In this document: one piece after another, positions 1 through 7,661 of the stretch | How the letters are laid out: each line of letters opens with the position of its first letter | How positions within the stretch are numbered: position 1 is the stretch's first letter | NCBI GenBank assembly: GCA_030950085.1 | Contig: JAUZRW010000190.1 | Coordinates: 1-33,814, forward strand | DNA: 33,814 nucleotides | Source of the DNA: Anaerolineae bacterium | GTDB taxonomy: Bacteria > Chloroflexota > Anaerolineae > Aggregatilineales > Phototrophicaceae | Reading direction: 5' to 3' | The notes under the pieces: model-generated | What the model was told of the DNA's origin: nothing | What the model saw: the letters and a program-made list of their open reading frames with translations, nothing else | Database searches by the model: none | Translations under genes and position numbers: made by a program

Positions 1-1680
1 CTTTCCCCTATTTATTGAGATGATACGTTTGATTTTTGTCCCCGGCGGAAATAAATCATTCACCACTTTGTTATGTTGCAGCATATCTGTAATCGTTATA
101 TGAATCTGCTTGATATCCGTATCATTGACAGGGCGATAAACGGCACTGCGTAAACGGTCATCGCGGTCAAAGAGAAGCGTCAAACCACCAAAAACATCGA
201 CTTGTGTATTCTGCAAAATCCCAAATTGCTCACCCTCTAATTTAACGGTTTGTGAAGCGAAGAATGTCATAAAAGCATATCCTTCGGCATTGCGATAGGT
301 ACTCATAGGCAAGAGTTCATGTTGAGGGGTGATTTTCAGAGCCGATAGGACTTCGTTTTCTAAGAAGATGGCGGCTGCCAGTGCATTGGTCATAATTTCG
401 GGCAAACGCACATCGGGTAATGCGGCTAAAGTCTTGAGGTGTTCATCGCTATCGTTAGCCAGAAGAATAGCGCGTTTATCAAAAACTTCGCGTAAAATCG
501 CCTGATACGCGCCTTCAAATAAGATGCCGTCGGCAGTCAAAAATGCCCGTGCCATATCTTCAAAATACAATTCGCCCACTGGACCCAATTCAATCGCCAT
601 GATGAGCATCGAACCCAGTATATCTCGCGCCCGAAGCAATGCGACAAAATTAGGCTGTTTATGCTCCTTTTTGTGATGTTCGTATATGCCTACCAAAATA
701 TCATAGACTGCGCCTGTAAAGAGCCGCGAATAATTATGTTCCTCGCGTGCCAGTTCAGTTTCAGGGTTATTGGGCTGATATGGTAATTCATCAAAGGGTT
801 TGGCACGCAAGAAGTTAAAAGCGTTACGTAAATAAATCGTATGCTCTTGATAATGTGCGTTATCCTTTAGTTCTTTCGTCAGATTCTCGGCAACTTCACT
901 AATGAAATTCGTCATGCGAAGGTCGCCATTTGTCCATGATAGGAGTCGCCGAATCAACGAATCATCGTGTAGCGCCACCAACATAGCCGCAATATCACCA
1001 AAACTCTCATGAAAGGCACGCCCACCTAAGCCAAATGACTCGTTATACAAATCACGAATGCCATCAAGTACCGCATGAGCCGCTTCGTGGGCGACAATAT
1101 CCGCACTCTGAGCCGTCGCGTGTTCTTCCCCCTCGGAATCCTTAAAAGTATGAAAACCTAATAATCGTGCTTGTTCATTATAAAAAGCATTGCCAGAATC
1201 GCCAGCATGAGGGTCAATCGTGATACGGGCTGTCGGGAAAGCCCACGGCAGAGTGCGATGAGCATAGCGTTCAAACATTCGCAGCGTATAAGTTGTATAG
1301 TAGAAGGCATTCATTTGGTCAAATTGGGGTGTACCGGGCCAATAGAGATAATGACCCTCTGCATCCGGTTCGACTACAATGCCACGACTATCTTGCACCT
1401 GTACCCGTGAATTGATGAGTCCCGATTGGATTTCGCGTGCCAGCATTCGCCGTATTTCCGGTTCACCGACAAACGGATTTTGGGGGTAGACTGTTACAAA
1501 AACGGTGCTACTCGCCTCATCAGGATACGGTTCTTGCTGCAAAGTAAAAGTACTCATAGAACGTTGTGCCATCATCGCCGGAATGTTGGCGCGGCTGTGT
1601 TGTTGTAGCTTTCTCAAAATATGCCACGCATTATTTTTGCCTGCACTATGAAAATCTTCTTTCTTAGATTTATCTGCCAT
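1..1680 (-). CDS. Gluzincin (thermolysin/fungalysin-like) zinc metalloprotease, C-terminus cut by window edge
   Basis: The minus-strand frame is open for 560 codons from an ATG at 1680 to the left edge with no stop, so the C-terminus is missing. A GAGGAG ribosome binding site lies 7 bases upstream of the ATG. The zinc site is visible: HEAAH at residues 198-202 (H198 and H202 as ligands, E199 catalytic) and, 22 residues after the second His, AFHESFGDIAAML with E225 as the likely third ligand, the arrangement of the gluzincin clan. A segment resembling the substrate-side strand (GNAFYNEQARLLGFHTF) precedes it. There is no signal peptide; the N-terminus is charged (MADKSKKEDF), so the protein is cytoplasmic or exported by another route. 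The family and zinc site are well supported; the exact MEROPS family and the substrate are not known. It lies downstream of lysR on the same strand, separated by a repeat. Confidence 0.85.
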   Translation of the reverse strand, partial: MADKSKKEDFHSAGKNNAWHILRKLQQHSRANIPAMMAQRSMSTFTLQQEPYPDEASSTVFVTVYPQNPFVGEPEIRRMLAREIQSGLINSRVQVQDSRGIVVEPDAEGHYLYWPGTPQFDQMNAFYYTTYTLRMFERYAHRTLPWAFPTARITIDPHAGDSGNAFYNEQARLLGFHTFKDSEGEEHATAQSADIVAHEAAHAVLDGIRDLYNESFGLGGRAFHESFGDIAAMLVALHDDSLIRRLLSWTNGDLRMTNFISEVAENLTKELKDNAHYQEHTIYLRNAFNFLRAKPFDELPYQPNNPETELAREEHNYSRLFTGAVYDILVGIYEHHKKEHKQPNFVALLRARDILGSMLIMAIELGPVGELYFEDMARAFLTADGILFEGAYQAILREVFDKRAILLANDSDEHLKTLAALPDVRLPEIMTNALAAAIFLENEVLSALKITPQHELLPMSTYRNAEGYAFMTFFASQTVKLEGEQFGILQNTQVDVFGGLTLLFDRDDRLRSAVYRPVNDTDIKQIHITITDMLQHNKVVNDLFPPGTKIKRIISINRGK

Positions 1681-1740
1681 CTATATCTCCTCAAAAATTA
1701 TTTTCAGTTTCCTACATACAAAAGCAAGAAAAAGATTCAA

Positions 1741-1806
1741 CACAGAGACGCAGAGAAGCAGAGATTTTTGACCTACTCTTGGCGTTCTTTGCGACTTTGC
1801 GGTTCA
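1741..1806. repeat. GCAAAG/CTTTGCG hairpin repeat, copy 1
   Basis: The left arm is CACAGAGACGCAGAGAAGC and continues to 1763. The right arm at 1778-1806 contains CTTTGCGACTTTGCGGTTCA. The arms are imperfectly complementary: CAGAG blocks face CTTTG blocks, which pair with G-U wobbles. The same word pattern recurs at 13690-13797, 16651-16674, 24913-24936 and 33753-33798, so this is a dispersed intergenic family. It fills the gap between the metalloprotease and lysR. Confidence 0.75.
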
Positions 1807-1819
1807 ATACACCTCTTTA

Positions 1820-2719
1820 CTAGATTATCAGATGTTGCCATAGCGTCTGCAACACACGGACAAATGCCTGATGTGCCTCGTCAATGTCACGGTTTTTGTA
1901 GGCAATAATCACAGGTTCGCTGTATAAAATCGGCATATCGACAATATTCAGACGTACAAATTCACCCGATTCAACAGGCGCACGAATGTAACTTTCTGGC
2001 AAAAAGGTCATGCCCTCGCCCATCATGACCAAACGACGTGCCATGACCATCGGTACAGCGATGACTGCACCACCACTACCACGACGGGCTTGTTCTACCA
2101 CTTCATCAATGAAGGCTGTCATCTGTGGGAACATCGACACACGAAAGACCATATATTTGTAGAGGTCTAGCATATGTAGTGATTCGCGCTTTGCCAATGG
2201 ATGGCGTGTGCCGACAACAGGCACAATCGGGTCACGCAAGCGCAGCAATTGTGTCATATTGCGGTCAAAAACAGGCGCATTGACCAATCCAATCGTAATT
2301 GCATTATCCATTAGCATATCAACGATGGTGGTTTTGTTGCGTTCCCAAATGCGAATATCGACAGACGGATGTGCATTACGAAACTTGCCTAATGTATCGA
2401 CAAGGTAACTGAGCAATAAGGGAGTGGGAGCAGCGATTCGTACCTCACCAGAGACACCGACATGAAAATCATGGACTGCCTGTAAACCATCATCGCGCAC
2501 ATTGAGCATCCGCCGCGCATAGGGCAAAAAACGTTCACCCATTGGAGTCAAAAATAATTGTCGTCCGCGCCGTTCAAACAAATCACCGCCGAGTTCGGTC
2601 TCTAATAGTGAAATGCGCATGCTGACCGCAGGTTGCGTCAAGCCGAGTGACTCTGCCGCCCGTGTGAAATTGCCATCGCGTGCCACACGGTCAAACGCCT
2701 CCAATTGCCCAATTTCCAT
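1820..2719 (-). CDS. LysR-family transcriptional regulator
   Basis: The 299-residue protein is a normal LysR length. The N-terminal winged helix-turn-helix covers residues 1-60 and has the family pattern: LEAFDRVARDGNFTRAAESL, then LTQPAVSMRISLLETELG, then LFERRGRQLFLTPMGE. The remainder (about 90-299) fits the periplasmic-binding-like effector domain. GAAGG lies 6 bases upstream of the ATG. It is divergent from acnA, and a T-N11-A dyad sits 47 bp upstream of its start (2766-2784), so it probably controls itself and the divergent transcript. The effector cannot be read from the sequence. The family call is firm; control of acnA is an inference from position. Confidence 0.93.
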   Translation of the reverse strand: MEIGQLEAFDRVARDGNFTRAAESLGLTQPAVSMRISLLETELGGDLFERRGRQLFLTPMGERFLPYARRMLNVRDDGLQAVHDFHVGVSGEVRIAAPTPLLLSYLVDTLGKFRNAHPSVDIRIWERNKTTIVDMLMDNAITIGLVNAPVFDRNMTQLLRLRDPIVPVVGTRHPLAKRESLHMLDLYKYMVFRVSMFPQMTAFIDEVVEQARRGSGGAVIAVPMVMARRLVMMGEGMTFLPESYIRAPVESGEFVRLNIVDMPILYSEPVIIAYKNRDIDEAHQAFVRVLQTLWQHLII

Positions 2720-2765
2720 GAAATACCTTCACACCAAGTTTAATCAATTGTTGACCATATATGGA

Positions 2766-2784
2766 CTATAAACATCTTTTATAG
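2766..2784. promoter_or_regulatory. Candidate LysR-type operator (T-N11-A dyad)
   Basis: A perfect 7-bp inverted repeat, CTATAAA (2766-2772) and TTTATAG (2778-2784), has a 5-bp spacer and contains T(2769)-N11-A(2781). Its centre at about 2775 is some 63 bp before the transcription start predicted from the -10 box at 2826-2831, matching the usual -65 placement of LysR recognition sites. It lies in the divergent lysR/acnA gap. The dyad is seen directly; its use by this regulator is inferred. Confidence 0.5.
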
Positions 2785-2825
2785 ATAACCAAATCAGCAT
2801 TAGCTTCTATTATGACCCCAAACGC

Positions 2826-2847
2826 TATACTCTACAAATGGAGTATA
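2826..2847. promoter_or_regulatory. -10 box embedded in a perfect dyad
   Basis: TATACT (2826-2831) is a good plus-strand -10 hexamer. It is also part of a perfect inverted repeat, TATACTC (2826-2832) and GAGTATA (2841-2847), that spans the ATG of the small ORF at 2838. No good -35 box is visible at the right distance, as expected of an activator-dependent promoter. The predicted transcription start falls at or next to the ATG. It may be a second regulator contact site. Confidence 0.4.
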
Positions 2848-2999
2848 CAAACGAAACTATTGCGGAACTCACTATCCTGTTGGCTGAGGCTTCTGATGCA
2901 GTCAAAGCATGGATGCAACCCGAAGCATGGTCAACAGCCGATGCGACTTTTGTGAATCACCATGTCATCATCGCTGCCCGAAAACAAGTGACTGTTTGA
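2838..2999 (+). CDS. Small hypothetical protein (53 aa), possibly leaderless
   Basis: ATG at 2838 to TGA at 2999 encodes 53 residues beginning MEYTNETIAELTILLAEASD and ending ARKQVTV; the first half looks helical. There is no Shine-Dalgarno sequence, but a TATACT -10 box ends 6 bases before the ATG, so a leaderless mRNA is possible. It lies between lysR and acnA on the acnA strand, with its stop about 100 bp before acnA. I do not recognise the family. It could be a real small protein, a regulatory leader for acnA, or chance. Confidence 0.35.
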   Translation: MEYTNETIAELTILLAEASDAVKAWMQPEAWSTADATFVNHHVIIAARKQVTV

Positions 3000-3035
3000 A
3001 TCACAACTGTAATTTGAATCAGAATTCGCTACAAT
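2995..3035 (+). promoter_or_regulatory. Direct repeats and possible -10 upstream of acnA
   Basis: The 9-mer TTTGAATCA occurs twice at 2995-3003 and 3013-3021, exactly 18 bp apart. It is followed by a -10-like TACAAT at 3030-3035, 63 bp before the acnA ATG. No clear -35 hexamer stands 16-18 bp upstream of that -10. Same-face direct repeats of this kind suggest an operator, but the binding protein is unknown. Confidence 0.35.
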
Positions 3036-3098
3036 AGCAGCGAAAATATCCGCATAATTATTCATTATCGCTAACCAAATCAATAGAAGGAAAATTCT

Positions 3099-5804
3099 AT
3101 GACTGATAAATTTGGCGCACGCACTAGCTTCAATACAGGCAGTGGCGAAGCTGTCATCTACCGCTTGGGCAAGTTAATAGAAGATGGTATCGGGCATGTC
3201 GGAAAATTGCCTTTCAGCATCAAGATTTTGCTGGAAAATGCCCTACGAAATTATGATGGCAGTCAGTATACAGAAGAAGATATCGTCAATCTTGCTAATT
3301 GGAATCCTGATGATTTCAATTCTGTGGAAATACCTTATGGCCCCTCGCGTGTGATTTTACAAGACTTCACGGGTGTCCCTGCCGTAGTTGATTTAGCTGC
3401 CTTACGCAGTGCCATGCAGCGTCTCGGCGGCGACCCCAAGAAAATCAATCCACTTGTTCCAGTTGACCTCGTGATTGACCATTCCGTACAAGTCGATGTT
3501 TTTGGGCGTGCCGATGCTCTCATGAAAAATGCCGAAATGGAATTTGTCCGCAACCGTGAACGCTATGAATTTTTGCATTGGGGACAAAAAGCCTTCGATA
3601 ACTTCAAGGTTGTTCCGCCTGCGACGGGTATTGTGCATCAAGTGAATCTCGAATATCTGGCGAAAGTCGTACAGCTATATGATGACCCACATGGCGATGG
3701 TAAAGTTGCTCTGCCCGATAGTCTCGTTGGCACAGATAGTCATACAACGATGATTAATGGTCTCGGTGTATTAGGTTGGGGTGTGGGCGGTATTGAAGCC
3801 GAAGCTGCTATGCTTGGACAACCCATTTACATGCTGATGCCGGAAGTTATCGGATTCAAAGTGACGAGACAATTGCCGCAGGGCGCAACAGCAACAGACC
3901 TTGTGCTATTGATTGTGGAAATGTTGCGTGCGAAAGGTGTTGTCGGCAAATTTGTCGAATTCTATGGGAGTGGTCTCAGTAGTATGACACTGCCTGACCG
4001 TGCCACAATTGCGAATATGGCTCCTGAATACGGCGCAACGATGGGTTTCTTCCCGATTGATGATGAAGTTCTCAGTTATCTGCAACGGACTGGACGCAGC
4101 GCCGATGATGTGCAATTGGTGGAACGCTATGCCAAAGAGCAGGGACTCTTCCGCACAGATGATACCCCTGACCCGATTTTCAACGATACACTAGAGCTCG
4201 ACCTCAGCACAGTAGAGCCGAGTATGGCGGGTCCACTTCGTCCACAAGACCGTATTCTATTGAAAGATATGAAATCGGCTTTCAACAAAGCATTAACCGC
4301 AGAGCAGGGTCCACAAGGCTTTGAACTGAGTGAGGACGAACTCAGTAAAACGGGTACATTCAAGAACAATGGCGATACGCTCCAGATGACACATGGCAAT
4401 GTTGTGATTGCGGCGATTACTTCTTGTACTAATACCAGTAATCCCTCTGTGATGATTGCGGCAGGTCTGCTGGCTAAAAAAGCTGTCGAAAAAGGTCTGA
4501 GTAGTAAGCCTTATGTGAAAACGAGCCTTGCGCCCGGTTCAAAAGTGGTGACAGAATATCTCAATAAAGCCAACTTGAGCGAATCCCTAGAAACACTGGG
4601 ATTCCATACGGTTGGTTATGGTTGCACAACATGTATCGGCAACAGTGGACCCTTACCCGATGCTGTAAAAGCGGCGGTTGATGAAGGGCAATTGGTAGCA
4701 ACCTCTGTTCTCAGTGGCAATCGCAACTTTGCTGGACGCATTGGTCCCGATGTGCGAGCGAACTATCTCGCATCACCGCCGCTAGTGGTTGCTTATGCGC
4801 TGGCTGGGACTGTCGATATTGACCTCAATACTGAGCCTATCGGTCAAGATAAAGACGGCAAGGATGTTTTCTTGAAAGACATTTGGCCAAGCCGTGATGA
4901 AATCTTGGATGTGGTACAAAGCACTGTCACGGCTGAGATGTACACGCAACAATATGGCAATACCTATACGGGCAACGAACAATGGAACGCGATTCCGAGC
5001 CCTGATGGTGATGTCTATGACTGGAATGCCGATAGTACCTATATTCAAGAACCGCCCTTCTTCATTGATATGCCGCCCACACCGGCTGCGGTTAAGCCGA
5101 TCCAGAGTGCGCGAGTGATAGGTCTCTTTGGCGATAGTGTGACTACCGACCATATTTCTCCTGCTGGGGGAATTGCGATTAATAGTCCGGCAGCGCAATA
5201 TCTAAAAGAACACGATGTTGAACCGAAATACTTCAATAGTTATGGCTCACGGCGCGGCAATGACCAAGTGATGACACGCGGCACATTTGCGAATGTTCGT
5301 CTCCGCAATCAACTCGTTCCTGATAGCGAAGGCAATGTCACCTATCATCTGCCGTCGGGCGACAAAACGACTTTCTATGAAGCATCGCTCAAGTATAAAG
5401 CTGACAATACAGAATTGATTGTGCTGGGCGGCAAAGATTACGGCATGGGGTCAAGCCGTGATTGGGCGGCAAAAGGCACATTGCTACAAGGGATTCGTGC
5501 TGTAATTGTCGAGAGTTTTGAGCGCATCCATCGCAGCAATCTTGTGATGATGGGCGTGCTACCACTTGTTTTCAAAGAAGGCGAAACATGGGAATCACTC
5601 GGATTGACGGGGCATGAAAGTTTCGATATTCCGATTAGTGATGATATTCAGCCGATGCAAGAAATCACTGTCACAGCAACCGATGCCGATGGTAAACAAA
5701 CGACATTCAATGCCATTATCCGCCTTGATACCCCTGTTGAAGTGGATTACTACAAACATGGCGGGATTTTGCAATACGTCCTGCGGAATCTGATGAATAG
5801 CTAG
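3099..5804 (+). CDS. acnA: Aconitate hydratase A
   Basis: This cytoplasmic [4Fe-4S] enzyme interconverts citrate and isocitrate in the TCA cycle. The 901-residue length matches the AcnA/IRP1 family. The three cluster cysteines are C443 (in [11 protein letters not shown]), C509 and C512 (in [12 protein letters not shown]), close to E. coli AcnA C435/C501/C504. Other family blocks are [20 protein letters not shown], the swivel-domain [14 protein letters not shown], and [21 protein letters not shown] lies about 8 bases before the ATG. It is a single gene, preceded by a complex control region divergent from lysR, and is not cotranscribed with an obvious TCA partner. It probably works with the ferredoxin-dependent 2-oxoacid oxidoreductase encoded at 20.9-23.8 kb. 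Confidence 0.97.
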   Translation: MTDKFGARTSFNTGSGEAVIYRLGKLIEDGIGHVGKLPFSIKILLENALRNYDGSQYTEEDIVNLANWNPDDFNSVEIPYGPSRVILQDFTGVPAVVDLAALRSAMQRLGGDPKKINPLVPVDLVIDHSVQVDVFGRADALMKNAEMEFVRNRERYEFLHWGQKAFDNFKVVPPATGIVHQVNLEYLAKVVQLYDDPHGDGKVALPDSLVGTDSHTTMINGLGVLGWGVGGIEAEAAMLGQPIYMLMPEVIGFKVTRQLPQGATATDLVLLIVEMLRAKGVVGKFVEFYGSGLSSMTLPDRATIANMAPEYGATMGFFPIDDEVLSYLQRTGRSADDVQLVERYAKEQGLFRTDDTPDPIFNDTLELDLSTVEPSMAGPLRPQDRILLKDMKSAFNKALTAEQGPQGFELSEDELSKTGTFKNNGDTLQMTHGNVVIAAITSCTNTSNPSVMIAAGLLAKKAVEKGLSSKPYVKTSLAPGSKVVTEYLNKANLSESLETLGFHTVGYGCTTCIGNSGPLPDAVKAAVDEGQLVATSVLSGNRNFAGRIGPDVRANYLASPPLVVAYALAGTVDIDLNTEPIGQDKDGKDVFLKDIWPSRDEILDVVQSTVTAEMYTQQYGNTYTGNEQWNAIPSPDGDVYDWNADSTYIQEPPFFIDMPPTPAAVKPIQSARVIGLFGDSVTTDHISPAGGIAINSPAAQYLKEHDVEPKYFNSYGSRRGNDQVMTRGTFANVRLRNQLVPDSEGNVTYHLPSGDKTTFYEASLKYKADNTELIVLGGKDYGMGSSRDWAAKGTLLQGIRAVIVESFERIHRSNLVMMGVLPLVFKEGETWESLGLTGHESFDIPISDDIQPMQEITVTATDADGKQTTFNAIIRLDTPVEVDYYKHGGILQYVLRNLMNS

Positions 5805-5831
5805 GATTTAGCGATTTAGCTGGTCAGAATC

Positions 5832-5856
5832 GTAGGGGTTTTAGCGTGCTAAACCC
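5832..5856. repeat. GTAGGGG palindrome, degenerate copy downstream of acnA
   Basis: GTAGGGGTTTTAGC faces GCTAAACCC around a GT centre, a hairpin with one bulge. The left end matches the 28-bp palindrome family seen at 20682, 24886 and 33579, but the right end has lost its final TAC. There is no T-tract, so it is a poor intrinsic terminator, although it sits 28 bp after the acnA stop. Confidence 0.6.
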
Positions 5857-5958
5857 AATTGAGAGCGTGTCTTACCATAGATGCGCTCTTTTTCTTCATA
5901 ATGACATACAGAAAATATGCTATGATGGGCATAAAACTGTGTTTGAGAGGAAGCAAAT

Positions 5959-6201
5959 ATGTCCGAAAAAGTTATTCTCGAATTACCAGAAGCAATCGCA
6001 CAACACACACGAGAAGCATCTGAACGTACTGGACGTTCGTTTGAAATGATTCTCATTGACTGGTTAGGGCGTAGTGCCACAAACGCCGATGTTTATCCCC
6101 TGATACCCGATGCTGAATACATTATCGAAACACCCTACGGAAATGAAGCCGCAGCAAAAACCTTAATGAATTTTCTTGATTCTAGCGGAGATAGCGATTA
6201 A
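5959..6201 (+). CDS. Small antitoxin-like / ribbon-helix-helix-like protein
   Basis: The 80-residue protein begins MSEKVILELPEAIAQHTREA. This short beta-strand followed by a helix (SERTGRSFEMILIDWLGR) recalls ribbon-helix-helix DNA-binding proteins and small antitoxins. The second half is acidic (NFLDSSGDSD at the end). A strong GAGAGGAAG ribosome binding site lies 6 bases before the ATG. Its TAA overlaps the ATG of the aspartic protease gene by one base (TAATG), so the two are translationally coupled. The partner is a protease-fold protein, not a recognised toxin, so a toxin-antitoxin role is not established. The gene is likely real; its function is unknown. Confidence 0.75.
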   Translation: MSEKVILELPEAIAQHTREASERTGRSFEMILIDWLGRSATNADVYPLIPDAEYIIETPYGNEAAAKTLMNFLDSSGDSD

Positions 6202-6533
6202 TGCGTTTTCCATATGTTGCTGTAGACAATCAGCAAACCAACCTCATGCCGCGCTTACCACTTAAGTTAACACTTGGTAACCAGTCATTTGAGGTTACAG
6301 GATTGGTGGATAGTGGTTCTGCTGTGAATGTTCTTCCGTACAGATTTGGCTTATCGCTCGGCGCAGTATGGGAAGAACAAACAACTTTAGTATCACTTGT
6401 AGGAAGTTTAGGTAATTTTGAATCTAGAGCATTGGTTGTGATGGCTTCTCATCCACAGATTACTATCGACAAACAAGTAAAGCTGGTATTCGCATGGACA
6501 CAAGCCGAAAATGCACCCGTCATATTCGGATAA
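6201..6533 (+). CDS. Retropepsin-like aspartic protease, prematurely stopped
   Basis: The 110-residue product has the single-chain retropepsin-like active site GLVDSGSAVNVLPY near residue 37 (D-S-G in place of D-T-G). The family pattern continues with LGAVWEEQTT, then VKLVFAWTQAENAPVIFG. Homologues as I know them run on from this point with G-Q-x-N-F-F-x-E-F-D-V-C-F. Here a TAA at 6531-6533 replaces what would be the Gln codon (one base from CAA), and the conserved tail follows in frame. The product as translated therefore lacks the final strand region of the fold and may be inactive. It overlaps the preceding gene by one base. The family call is from motif recognition and is fairly secure. 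Confidence 0.8.
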   Translation: MRFPYVAVDNQQTNLMPRLPLKLTLGNQSFEVTGLVDSGSAVNVLPYRFGLSLGAVWEEQTTLVSLVGSLGNFESRALVVMASHPQITIDKQVKLVFAWTQAENAPVIFG

Positions 6534-6611
6534 ACGAACTTTTTCATGGAATTTGATGTATGTTTCTATCGGTCTCAGTCTGTTTTTGACGTGCATATCA
6601 AAACGGACTAA
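6534..6611 (+). pseudogene. In-frame continuation of the aspartic protease after the TAA
   Basis: Reading on in the same frame after the TAA at 6531-6533 gives TNFFMEFDVCFYRSQSVFDV plus HIKTD, then TAA at 6609-6611. This matches the usual C-terminal block of the family (NFF-x-E-F-D-V-C-F-Y-R-S-Q). The 25 codons have no start or ribosome binding site of their own. The simplest reading is a single nonsense change, CAA to TAA, or a base-call error; suppression is less likely because many genes here end in TAA. Confidence 0.75.
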
Positions 6612-6783
6612 GCTACATCTACCAGTCTGACACTATTTTGGCTAAACACCAACCAACTTGCAAGTAAGTCGGTATATTTTAAGGCAACGACAATGAAATT
6701 TCTAAGAAACTTGTTTAGAATAAGCCTTCATAAAGAAAAGAACGCAGAATAAAGGACTATATAGTAGAGTTTATGCTGAAAAA

Positions 6784-7095
6784 ATGGCGGATACAATCGG
6801 CTTTGAAGACCAATACCCAATCATACAAAAAAGTGTTGAAGATAGCCTATCACAGCTTGACGTAGATATTTTTGTAGCACACTTAAATGATTTGGTTACA
6901 AAGAAAAGCAATAGGAGTTATTCAATCATTTATTATAATCAGCAAGAAGATGAACACTTTGAATTGGGCATGTGCAACCTCGAAATTTTCATTGTCAAGA
7001 ATTCTGAAGTCAAAGAATTCTACCAATCACAAATACACCGAAGTCAAGTTGGTAAAGGGAAATTCTTGAATTTCTACAATAAACATAATTCATGA
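6784..7095 (+). CDS. Hypothetical protein, AT-rich orphan
   Basis: The 103-residue ORF starts MADTIGFEDQYPIIQKSVED and contains RSYSIIYYNQQEDEHFELGM, resembling a small alpha/beta protein. I do not recognise the family. There is no good ribosome binding site; the frame is open upstream to 6724 but offers no better start. Codon use is visibly richer in A and T than in the neighbours, and the flanks (6612-6783, 7096-7152) hold nothing I can identify. It may be acquired, a decayed remnant, or a small immunity-type protein; none of these is supported by a motif. Confidence 0.5.
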   Translation: MADTIGFEDQYPIIQKSVEDSLSQLDVDIFVAHLNDLVTKKSNRSYSIIYYNQQEDEHFELGMCNLEIFIVKNSEVKEFYQSQIHRSQVGKGKFLNFYNKHNS

Positions 7096-7152
7096 ATAAT
7101 AGGCTATTCTGCTTGACAAAACAGACCAAACTTCGTTAGATACATCTCTAAC

Positions 7153-7503
7153 CTAATCTCCTACTGCACGCTGCAAATGTGGGACAACCTGCATCAAGAG
7201 TTCGCGCAATTTGGCAGCGATAGAAGCAGGTGGATTACCTAGCAAGGCTGTTAATAGGAGTTTTTCAGCTTCACGGTATTCACCACAATCGACGGCAAGT
7301 GTCGCGGCGCTACGATGAATCACAGAGCGACTCGGCTCTAAATCTGTCGGCGCGATTTCGTTAGCGACTCCCCGTTCGAGTTCATAAGCCTCACGAAAAA
7401 GTGGGACAGCTTTACCTTCATCGCCTCGTTGCCGTGCGAGAAGTGCCTGACTCGCTAATTCCATTGCTTTACGGTGTTGTTGATTGAGTTTCTCAAAATC
7501 CAT
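7153..7503 (-). CDS. TPR-like small helical protein
   Basis: The 116-residue, all-helical protein begins MDFEKLNQQHRKAMELASQ and includes HRSAATLAVDCGEYREAEKL followed by LLTALLGNPPASIAAKLREL. This resembles a small tetratricopeptide-type family that I recall from cyanobacteria and Chloroflexota; it would be a cytoplasmic scaffold or regulator without known reaction. The ribosome binding site is weak (GATGAG about 11 bases upstream). It is monocistronic, convergent with the orphan gene on its left and divergent from the MFS gene on its right. Confidence 0.75.
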   Translation of the reverse strand: MDFEKLNQQHRKAMELASQALLARQRGDEGKAVPLFREAYELERGVANEIAPTDLEPSRSVIHRSAATLAVDCGEYREAEKLLLTALLGNPPASIAAKLRELLMQVVPHLQRAVGD

Positions 7504-7661
7504 TAGGCAAAAATCTCATCTATCAATACAAGCTCATCATAGCACAGAAGCCATCGCCTAATCGCTGATAGTCGTAGTCGATATACAATGGTTATTGCTA
7601 TGACGCGCAAATCAGGCTAGTGTTAGTCTATTCTTTGATAACAGGATAGGTTCTCTATAAA

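Noticed and set aside
1820-5804. Toxin-antitoxin or defence module around lysR/acnA
   Set aside because: The only small ORF there has no toxin or antitoxin features, and the flanking genes are regulatory and metabolic.
6531-6533. Recoded stop (selenocysteine or alternative code) in the retropepsin gene
   Set aside because: TAA is not a selenocysteine codon and is the normal stop of many genes here, so code reassignment is not supported.
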